This document shows, piece by piece, positions 1 through 4,279 of a DNA stretch of 5,273 bases. Position 1 is the stretch's first letter. The number at the start of each line of letters is the position of its first letter. The translations under genes and the position numbers were made by a program. The DNA is from Treponema sp. (GTDB taxonomy: Bacteria; Spirochaetota; Spirochaetia; Treponematales; UBA12059). The notes beneath the pieces were generated by a model. It was not told where the DNA came from. It worked only from the letters and a program-made list of their open reading frames with translations, and searched no databases. The stretch spans positions 1 to 5,273 of the forward strand of contig JAAYUR010000229.1 of NCBI GenBank assembly GCA_012517645.1. Reading direction: 5' to 3'.

Positions 1-71
1 CCGTTGATCTGCTTGCGCATGTCCGTGAACCCGAGCCGGACGAATACTCGCCGTTCTTTGCCAAGTTCCAT
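1..71 (-). CDS. tnpB: IS66 Orf2-like accessory protein TnpB, N-terminal fragment (cut by window edge)
   Basis: The 23 complete codons read MELGKERRVFVRLGFTDMRK followed by QIN. The stretch VFVRLGFTDMRKQIN matches the highly conserved start of IS66 Orf2/TnpB proteins, in which a V/R-rich strand leads into TDMRK-x-(I/F)-(N/D)-G. TnpB is an accessory protein needed for transposition of many IS66 elements; its biochemical role is not settled. The start is ATG at 71-69, with GGAGG at 84-80 eight bases upstream. That ribosome binding site lies in one arm of a short hairpin (81-95). The rest of the protein, normally about 110-120 residues, is off the left edge. It is the first gene of the element here. 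Confidence 0.8.
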   Translation of the reverse strand, partial: MELGKERRVFVRLGFTDMRKQIN

Positions 72-80
72 CTTCGTCGC

Positions 81-95
81 CTCCGAAACTCGGAG
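81..95 (-). promoter_or_regulatory. Hairpin that would cover the tnpB ribosome binding site
   Basis: There is a perfect inverted repeat, CTCCGA-AAC-TCGGAG on the plus strand. In the leftward transcript the second arm, TCGGAG, contains most of the GGAGG that serves tnpB. A 6-bp stem with a 3-base loop is small but GC-rich. It could hold back translation, as seen in several other insertion sequences where readthrough transcripts are silenced this way. The repeat is directly visible; the regulatory role is inference. Confidence 0.45.
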
Positions 96-141
96 TGTGA
101 AACGAAAGATGGAGGGGGGGTAGATGGGGAGAAATTGACGG

Positions 142-345
142 TTACAAAGCCTCGACCTTCATCCTCTTCTCGAACACCCAGGCCTCGTTCGGCCGGACCT
201 GGGCGGGGATGTTCCCCAGCCTCTGCTGCCAGGGGAAGATGCCGTCCAGGTACCAGCACTTGCGGCAGGCCGCGGAAAACCGTTGACAGCCGATCACGGG
301 GTTCCAGTCGCAGGTCAGGATGTCTCCGGGGTTGTCCTTGGCCAT
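142..345 (-). pseudogene. DUF5131 (phage Gp37/Gp68-like) three-cysteine protein, truncated by the IS
   Basis: The 67-residue reading frame carries WNPVIGC at 14-20, then cysteines at 20, 27 and 30 (C-x6-C-x2-C). This is the signature start of DUF5131/Gp37-Gp68 proteins (typically WNPVTGC...SPGC.NCY), where the cysteines are thought to bind an iron-sulfur cluster. After it comes YLDGIFPWQQRLGNIP and then FEKRMKVEAL. Full family members are about 230-300 residues, so roughly three quarters of the protein is missing. The start is ATG at 345-343, with AGGAG at 355-351 five bases upstream. The final codons GAG GCT TTG run into TAA, which belongs to the GTAA end of the IS66 element. The likeliest reading is a gene broken by insertion, with the remainder on the far side of the element. 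A naturally short protein is possible but less likely. Its function is not known with confidence. Confidence 0.7.
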
Positions 346-375
346 GGTCTCTCCTGAATGATTATGGATGCGGCA

Positions 376-415
376 CCCGCCGGCCGCGCCGCGCTTCCGG
401 CGCGCCTCCGGCGGG
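376..415. repeat. Large GC-rich two-part stem-loop between the phosphatase and DUF5131 genes
   Basis: Outer arms CCCGCCGG (376-383) and CCGGCGGG (408-415) pair perfectly. Inner arms CGCGCCG (385-391) and CGGCGCG (398-404) also pair, leaving a 6-base loop and a small internal bulge. It sits in the 87-base gap after the phosphatase stop. In the leftward direction it is not followed by a run of T, so it is not a standard intrinsic terminator. It may stabilise the mRNA 3' end or assist factor-dependent termination. Confidence 0.5.
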
Positions 416-432
416 ATACCGCAGAGTATAGC

Positions 433-939
433 TCAGCCGGCCCGCTCCGCAAGGGAGCGGGCGTACCGCTCCAGGAACTCGAACTGCTCCGGGGTTTCCA
501 CGGATCCGGGACGCGCGGCCCGGACCAGCTCGACGGCCCTGGTGGAAATGAGTCCCCGTTCCCGGATCACCAGGGCGGCGGCCAGGGTGCCGGTCCTGCC
601 CAGGCCCGCTCCGCAGTGGATGAACAGGATGTCCCCCGCGGAGATCCGGAAGTGCACCATCTCCACGAACCGGGAAAAGTCCTCGAGGCCCCGGGGGATT
701 TCATAGTCCCGGATGGGGAACCGGAGGAGGTCCCGGATCCCGGAGTCCAGGAACAGGGAGGCGTAGTCCTGCTTGACCGGGGATCCGTGCTTCCCGTAGT
801 CGTCCTCCGAAAGGAGATTGACGATGGCCTGGACGCCCAGGGTCTCCAGCCTGTGGAACACCTGGCGCGCCGGGTCCTTGCGGCCCGGACAGGAACCGAG
901 ATAGGTGGGAACTCCTTTGACGATTTCGATCTTGTCCAA
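433..939 (-). CDS. Dual-specificity / tyrosine protein phosphatase (cysteine-based)
   Basis: This 168-residue cytosolic protein (no signal peptide or membrane segment) has the complete active site of the cysteine phosphatases. The P-loop is HCGAGLGRTG, with catalytic Cys109 and phosphate-binding Arg115. The general-acid loop is FPIRDYEIP, with Asp78. A downstream RPGSVETPEQ segment (143-152) carries the glutamine usually placed near the hydrolytic water. Length and motif order fit compact dual-specificity phosphatases (CDKN3-like and bacterial PTP-like), which remove phosphate from Tyr, Ser or Thr, or sometimes from other phosphoesters. The substrate cannot be told from sequence. The start is TTG at 939-937, chosen because AAGGAGG (953-947) lies seven bases upstream and the conserved fold begins directly after it. 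It lies 87 bases downstream of the AAA+ ATPase gene, with a strong inverted repeat between them, so it may be a third operon member or a separate unit. No kinase is visible in the window. Confidence 0.9.
   Translation of the reverse strand: MDKIEIVKGVPTYLGSCPGRKDPARQVFHRLETLGVQAIVNLLSEDDYGKHGSPVKQDYASLFLDSGIRDLLRFPIRDYEIPRGLEDFSRFVEMVHFRISAGDILFIHCGAGLGRTGTLAAALVIRERGLISTRAVELVRAARPGSVETPEQFEFLERYARSLAERAG
440..462. repeat. Perfect 9-bp inverted repeat over the last codons of the phosphatase gene
   Basis: GCCCGCTCC (440-448) pairs with GGAGCGGGC (454-462) around the 5-base loop GCAAG. It covers codons for the C-terminal residues, just before the TGA stop at 435-433. Together with the stem at 376-415 it makes two tandem GC-rich hairpins at the 3' end of this transcript. 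There is no T-run after it. A termination or RNA-stability role is inferred only. Confidence 0.4.
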
Positions 940-946
940 CTCGAAC

Positions 947-953
947 CCTCCTT
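947..953 (-). promoter_or_regulatory. Ribosome binding site fixing the TTG start of the phosphatase
   Basis: AAGGAGG on the minus strand is a near-perfect match to the anti-Shine-Dalgarno sequence, seven bases before TTG at 939-937. No ATG or GTG with comparable spacing exists, so this site decides the start. Confidence 0.75.
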
Positions 954-977
954 GATGGTCTTCAAATCGCCCTGGCA

Positions 978-1008
978 GCCGCCTCTCCGAGGTTGCCGGA
1001 GAGGCGGC
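978..1008. terminator. Perfect 12-bp inverted repeat between AAA+ ATPase and phosphatase genes; terminator-like
   Basis: GCCGCCTCTCCG (978-989) pairs without mismatch with CGGAGAGGCGGC (997-1008) around a 7-base loop. It begins 18 bases after the ATPase stop. In the leftward transcript the stem is followed by TGCCAGGGCG, which has no U-tract, so it is not a canonical intrinsic terminator. It could attenuate transcription into the phosphatase gene, act as a 3'-end stabilising stem, or mark an operon boundary. The structure is directly visible; the role is uncertain. Confidence 0.5.
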
Positions 1009-1026
1009 CCTTTACCGTATAAAAAC

Positions 1027-3339
1027 TTAGCTCGCGAACCCGAGCACCCGGGGACGGCCCGAGCTCCGGGCCCGCATCTCGCCCTCCAGGCGGTCCAGGA
1101 TCTCCCCGTGGCCGACCACGAATCCGGGCTCCCCTCCCAGGAAGGGGGCGTAGGCCTTGTACACCGCGGCGATGTCCCCGGGGCACAGGCCGTCCATTCC
1201 CGCGAGCCTCCGCTCGACCTCCCCGTCGGGTTCCCCGGCCAAGGCCGTGAAATAGCACCGATAGAGTTCCAGACGGTGCCGCGGCTCCGGGGGCTGGAAG
1301 GAAACCTTCCACTGGAAGCGCCGGAGGCTGGCGGGATCCAACCCCTCGAGGAAGTTGGTGCAGCACACCAGGATCCCCGAGAAGTCCTCCATGCGGCTCA
1401 GGAGTTCGTTGACCTGGGACCGCTCCCAGGAATACCGGGCGTTCCGACGGTCCACGAAGAGGCTGTCCACCTCGTCCAGGAAGAGGATGGCCCCTTCCGC
1501 TTCCGCTTCCTCGAAGGCCGCCGCGATCGCCTTCTCCGTCTGACCCACGAACGTGTTGAACAGGTCCGAGGCGCGCTTCTGGACCAGCGGAAGTCCCAAC
1601 TCCACGGACAGATGCCGGGCGAAGGCGGTCTTGCCGGTGCCCGGGGGGCCGTAGAAGAGGAGCTTGGCCTCCATCCCATCGGCGTCCCGGACTTCCGCCG
1701 GAACCCCCAGGGCGGCCTCTTCCATCCGGTTCCGGATCCGGGAGGCTACGTTCCGCAAGCCGGCGGTCAGGTTCTCGAGGGGAATGTCCGTCCGGATGGC
1801 ATCGGGAAGGAACCGGTCCCGGCCCGGTTTCCCGGACGCCCGGACCGTCTCGACTCCGTTCATGAGGCACTCGTGCCGCGTAAGAAGCTCCGAAAGGATG
1901 GGGATCCCGTCCACCACGGACTCCGCCTTTTCGATGCAGGTCCGCAGGCCCTTGAGAGCGACGGCGATGCCCCCCGCGTTCACCCGGTGCTCCCGGGCCA
2001 GGCGGTCCAGGGCTCCCTCCCCGATGAGTCCCTCCACCTCGTACTTCCGGACCAGGGTCCGCCAGAGCCGCTTGCGCTGGGATTCGGTCTGGTCCCGGAA
2101 GCGGAGGCTGTAGGCGAACCGGCGGAGCACGGCATCGTGCGTGCCGTCGATGTCGTTGGCGATCCAGACGACGGGACCTGTATGGGTGTCCATGAACTCC
2201 GTGAGCCAGGCCTTGGAAACCCAGGCTTCCCCGGACTTGGAGGAATCCGTGTTCAGGATTGAGTCCGCCTCGTCCACGACCAAGACGCCTCCGACGTTGG
2301 CGCAAAGGTACGAGGCCATCTGCAGGCGGATGTAATTCGGACCCTTCTCTGCCTGGGCCGTCACCAGGCGCAGCACGAAGACCGGGCGCTCCACCTCCTC
2401 CAGGAGTGCGGCCACGAAGCTCGTCTTGCCGGTTCCGGGCTCCCCGTGGATCAGGATGCTGCCCCGGTCCGCCCGGACGAGATTCTTGAGGATCTCCCGG
2501 GACACGGGAGGCACCGGATAGGTGTCCAGGGGGTACCGGGCACAGTCGTTCTGCTCGATAAAGTTTTTCAAGGTCTGGACGAACTGGAAGGAGGACGAGG
2601 GATCCCGGAAAAAATTCATCATCTCCGGGCCGAGGCCGAAGTACGGAGGAGGCACGAAATCGATGTACACGAAGCCGAGCTTGAGCAGACGACTCTCCGA
2701 GGAGAGAATCTCCCGGACCTTGCGGACTTCGATATCCAGGGCGATTCCCAGGAAGCGATAGTACTCCGACGCGGGCAGGGAATTCAGGAAGCCCGAGAGC
2801 TCATCCTTGCAGGACATCACGTACAGGATGCAAAGGATCGCCAGTTCCTCCTCGTTCAGGCGGAAAATGTCCCGCAGCCGATTCTTCACGGCCTCCAGGG
2901 GTCTATCCAGGGCGCGGCCGGCATGGGCGGCCATGAACGCGGAGAACAGGGCTTTCATCAAAGTATCCGGATCGGAGTCGGTGGAGACTCCTCGAACCGG
3001 ACTCGGCGTGCCCGCGTCGCCGGTGGAGAGGGGGGAGCGGCTACGGAATCTGGCGCGCCAGGCATCGACCCACTCCCCCAATTCCCGCCCGAATTCGGAC
3101 GGATCCTTCCAGTTGAAGAAGGTCCCTCCCTCGGGCTCGAGGCGTTCCGCGATTCCCCGGCAAGCCTCGCCGTCCAGCAAGGACAGGACGAGGGTGAAAA
3201 ACCGCTCACCGGGTACGGCGTGCCCGAACATGCGGTCGACGTACCAGACCACCGCGTCGTCCAGAGGATTCGGTTCCGGGTCCCGGGGCGCCCGTTTCGG
3301 CGCTTCCCGAAGATCGATCATCATTTCCTCTTGAGCCAT
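1027..3339 (-). CDS. Tandem AAA+ ATPase (CDC48/SpoVK-type, two ATPase modules)
   Basis: This 770-residue cytosolic protein has an N-terminal region and two AAA+ modules. Residues 1 to about 280 contain no motif I can name. Residues 100-120 are a Ser/Pro/Thr/Gly-rich linker, and about 160-230 is helical with winged-helix-like character. D1 has Walker A GEPGTGKT (299-306), Walker B VLVVDEAD (D356, E357), sensor-1 Asn395 and an Arg pair at 406-407. D2 has Walker A GPPGTGKT (564-571), pore loop FVG (597-599), Walker B AILFLDEVD (D622, E623), sensor-1 Asn662, an Arg pair at 673-674 and a CPGDIA sensor-2 region. D2 is the more typical module; D1 has no obvious aromatic pore loop. Both look able to bind and hydrolyse ATP. 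The family usually forms hexameric rings that remodel or unfold proteins; the client is unknown. I chose ATG 3339-3337 because AAGGAGG (3350-3344) lies four bases upstream. An ATG five codons earlier would place that site inside the gene. It lies 51 bases after the 191-residue orphan gene, probably in the same operon. Confidence 0.9.
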   Translation of the reverse strand: MAQEEMMIDLREAPKRAPRDPEPNPLDDAVVWYVDRMFGHAVPGERFFTLVLSLLDGEACRGIAERLEPEGGTFFNWKDPSEFGRELGEWVDAWRARFRSRSPLSTGDAGTPSPVRGVSTDSDPDTLMKALFSAFMAAHAGRALDRPLEAVKNRLRDIFRLNEEELAILCILYVMSCKDELSGFLNSLPASEYYRFLGIALDIEVRKVREILSSESRLLKLGFVYIDFVPPPYFGLGPEMMNFFRDPSSSFQFVQTLKNFIEQNDCARYPLDTYPVPPVSREILKNLVRADRGSILIHGEPGTGKTSFVAALLEEVERPVFVLRLVTAQAEKGPNYIRLQMASYLCANVGGVLVVDEADSILNTDSSKSGEAWVSKAWLTEFMDTHTGPVVWIANDIDGTHDAVLRRFAYSLRFRDQTESQRKRLWRTLVRKYEVEGLIGEGALDRLAREHRVNAGGIAVALKGLRTCIEKAESVVDGIPILSELLTRHECLMNGVETVRASGKPGRDRFLPDAIRTDIPLENLTAGLRNVASRIRNRMEEAALGVPAEVRDADGMEAKLLFYGPPGTGKTAFARHLSVELGLPLVQKRASDLFNTFVGQTEKAIAAAFEEAEAEGAILFLDEVDSLFVDRRNARYSWERSQVNELLSRMEDFSGILVCCTNFLEGLDPASLRRFQWKVSFQPPEPRHRLELYRCYFTALAGEPDGEVERRLAGMDGLCPGDIAAVYKAYAPFLGGEPGFVVGHGEILDRLEGEMRARSSGRPRVLGFAS

Positions 3340-3343
3340 GCAA

Positions 3344-3350
3344 CCTCCTT
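3344..3350 (-). promoter_or_regulatory. Ribosome binding site deciding the ATPase start
   Basis: AAGGAGG on the minus strand ends four bases before ATG 3339-3337. It lies within the codons that would follow an earlier in-frame ATG at 3354-3352, which argues against that longer start. The next in-frame ATGs (3324 and 3321) have only a weak GAGG close by. Confidence 0.65.
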
Positions 3351-3390
3351 GCATTCCTGGATCTGCTTCGGAGACACAATTCTTCCCGAG

Positions 3391-3966
3391 TTAACCCATC
3401 AATCGTCCTTTTATAACCACTCTATCTCCCAATTTTCCAACGAGCTGCGGTAGTCCATTCCCCGGACTGGCATTAACGGAATATAAATCATCCGGAGCAT
3501 GAGGGAAGGAATCCCACCGATCCCTGTCTTCCCAAACCTTTTCCCAAAACCTTTTCAAACACATTATGGCGTCCGGCCTGGACCTGGGACCCTTTTTGTT
3601 CTCGCAGATTTCAACGACATCGATTAGATAATTGCCATCCATCATTTTGAAGCAACCAAGAGCGATGTAGACCGGCTTCATGATTAGTTTCATGAAATCG
3701 TTAACTATGAAGTCTTTTTTTAATAGCGTTAACAATGCGGCAAATAGATCGTCGTGAAATGTTTTTATCATTTCTTCCCATTGACCGTTGTCCTTTGGAT
3801 GTTGATTTTCTGTCAGTATTTTCCCCACAATATTGCATATCTCTTGTTTTGACATGACCGAATATTTCGAAGCATACGGATGCTCATCCAGGTGAAGGAA
3901 CATCCATTTAGTCAGGTGAAAGCACGTATCGAGATTAAGACCGTTGATATAAACTCTTATTGCCAA
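3391..3966 (-). CDS. Hypothetical protein, 191 residues, AT-rich orphan gene
   Basis: I do not recognise this protein. It looks soluble, with no signal peptide or clear membrane segment. A mostly helical N-terminal half (about 15-110) includes a hydrophobic/basic stretch at 73-104. Then come a short YLIDVVEICENKKG segment (113-126) that could be a beta strand and turn, a Trp/Arg-rich charged patch (RFWEKVWEDRDRW, 139-151) and a Gly-rich C-terminus. Cysteines at 15, 44, 105, 121 and 136 form no known metal motif. The start is TTG at 3966-3964, with AGGAGG at 3977-3972 five bases upstream, which makes translation credible. Base composition departs sharply from the neighbours: in 3661-3720 only 21 of 60 bases are G or C, against 44 of 60 in 1081-1140 inside the ATPase gene. 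It also uses codons such as ATA and AGA in its first four positions. This suggests recent acquisition. Its 51-base gap to the ATPase gene suggests a shared transcript, so it may be a partner, client or adaptor of that ATPase (inference). Confidence 0.65.
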   Translation of the reverse strand: MAIRVYINGLNLDTCFHLTKWMFLHLDEHPYASKYSVMSKQEICNIVGKILTENQHPKDNGQWEEMIKTFHDDLFAALLTLLKKDFIVNDFMKLIMKPVYIALGCFKMMDGNYLIDVVEICENKKGPRSRPDAIMCLKRFWEKVWEDRDRWDSFPHAPDDLYSVNASPGNGLPQLVGKLGDRVVIKGRLMG

Positions 3967-3971
3967 ATTCC

Positions 3972-3977
3972 CCTCCT
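3972..3977 (-). promoter_or_regulatory. Ribosome binding site fixing the TTG start of the orphan gene
   Basis: AGGAGG on the minus strand, continuing as GG, lies five bases before TTG 3966-3964. It is the main evidence that this AT-rich reading frame is translated and where it begins. Confidence 0.65.
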
Positions 3978-4181
3978 ATTTTTTCAAAACAGAAATAGGG
4001 ATACGCTGCCCCTTTCCCCTTCTCTAAATTGTCAAAGATCATGCTCGCGTATGGACTAAGGTGTTTCTCCCGCGGGCTTACGAAGGTGGATTTGTCGCTC
4101 GGGCTGTTGTTAATTTCGGGGAATGGGAAAATAGGAAATATTTTGAAAAAGCATTTGATCGAGTGATTTTTTTCATCGCAT

Positions 4182-4210
4182 ATAATATACAAAAAAATTT
4201 CGATTTTAAA
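4182..4210 (-). promoter_or_regulatory. Possible sigma70-type promoter for the orphan gene-ATPase operon
   Basis: On the minus strand TTTAAA (4210-4205, four of six matches to TTGACA) and TATTAT (4187-4182, five of six to TATAAT) are 17 bases apart. Transcripts would run leftward with a leader of about 210 bases before the TTG start at 3966. The stretch is so AT-rich that such a match could be chance. Confidence 0.25.
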
Positions 4211-4279
4211 AAAAAATCGTAAAAAAGTATCGGGAGCATGGCGGGCGATGTGCTTGGTTTCGAAAACCTGCAAGGGCCA

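Larger units (their letters stand above)
1..145 (-). mobile_element. End of an IS66-family insertion sequence (partial, continues left of the window)
   Basis: The tnpB-like gene at 1-71 identifies the family. Read leftward, the sequence from position 145 begins GTAACCGTCAATTTC. IS66 elements characteristically start with GTAA and make 8-bp target duplications (established knowledge), so I place the element's end at 145. Two observations support this. The end falls inside a recognisable host gene (DUF5131), and the TAA of GTAA is the stop that cuts that gene short. If the placement is right, the duplicated target is AAAGCCTC (146-153, plus strand). Only 74 bases separate the end from tnpB, so no tnpA gene fits; some IS66-type elements lack it. 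The transposase gene (tnpC) should lie beyond the left edge. The family call is fairly sure, the exact end less so. Confidence 0.7.
3967..4279. other. AT-rich spacer with A-tracts, no credible gene
   Basis: These 313 bases separate the DUF2779 gene from the orphan gene. Short open frames exist on the minus strand, but they lack a ribosome binding site and have low-complexity Phe/Ile/Lys-rich products, so I do not call them. The part from about 4140 to 4230 is dominated by A- and T-runs: T7 at 4167-4173, A7 at 4191-4197, A9 at 4208-4216 and A6 at 4221-4226. A short AT stem, CGATTTT (4201-4207) with AAAATCG (4213-4219), lies within it. The region is the natural place for the promoter of the orphan-ATPase operon and for the end of the DUF2779 transcript, but I see no strong terminator. 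Confidence 0.6.

Noticed and set aside
421..470. tRNA-like string TAGCTCAGCCGG with a nearby GC stem
   Set aside because: No acceptor stem, anticodon arm or T-loop (TTC) can be built around it. It overlaps the end of the phosphatase gene.
358..2262. 634-codon open frame on the plus strand
   Set aside because: It lies entirely antisense to the ATPase and phosphatase genes. The product is a Gly/Pro/Arg/Glu-rich string with no family resemblance, as expected from the mirror frame of GC-rich codons.
962..2305. 447-codon open frame on the minus strand inside the ATPase gene
   Set aside because: It is an Arg/Gly/Pro-rich shadow in another frame of the same strand; the overlapping frame has all the AAA+ motifs.
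2446..3453. 335-codon plus-strand frame
   Set aside because: It is antisense to the ATPase N-terminus, has no recognisable motif, and runs into the AT-rich region without a start signal of its own.
4030..4035. Perfect minus-strand TTGACA that could be a -35 box
   Set aside because: At 16-18 bases downstream the sequence is GGGGCA-like, with no acceptable -10 element.
4181..4186. Perfect plus-strand TATAAT
   Set aside because: The nearest -35-like TTGATC is 20 bases away, and no plus-strand gene follows.
3935..4273. 112-codon minus-strand frame in the AT-rich spacer, and an overlapping 70-codon frame
   Set aside because: Starts lack a Shine-Dalgarno sequence, the products are Phe/Ile/Lys-rich low-complexity strings, and the longer one overlaps the well-supported start of the orphan gene.
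4254..4275. Short inverted repeat near the end of the DUF2779 gene (GGTTT-CGA-AAACC)
   Set aside because: The stem is only 5 bp before a bulge and has no T-run after it in the leftward direction, so it is too weak to call a terminator.
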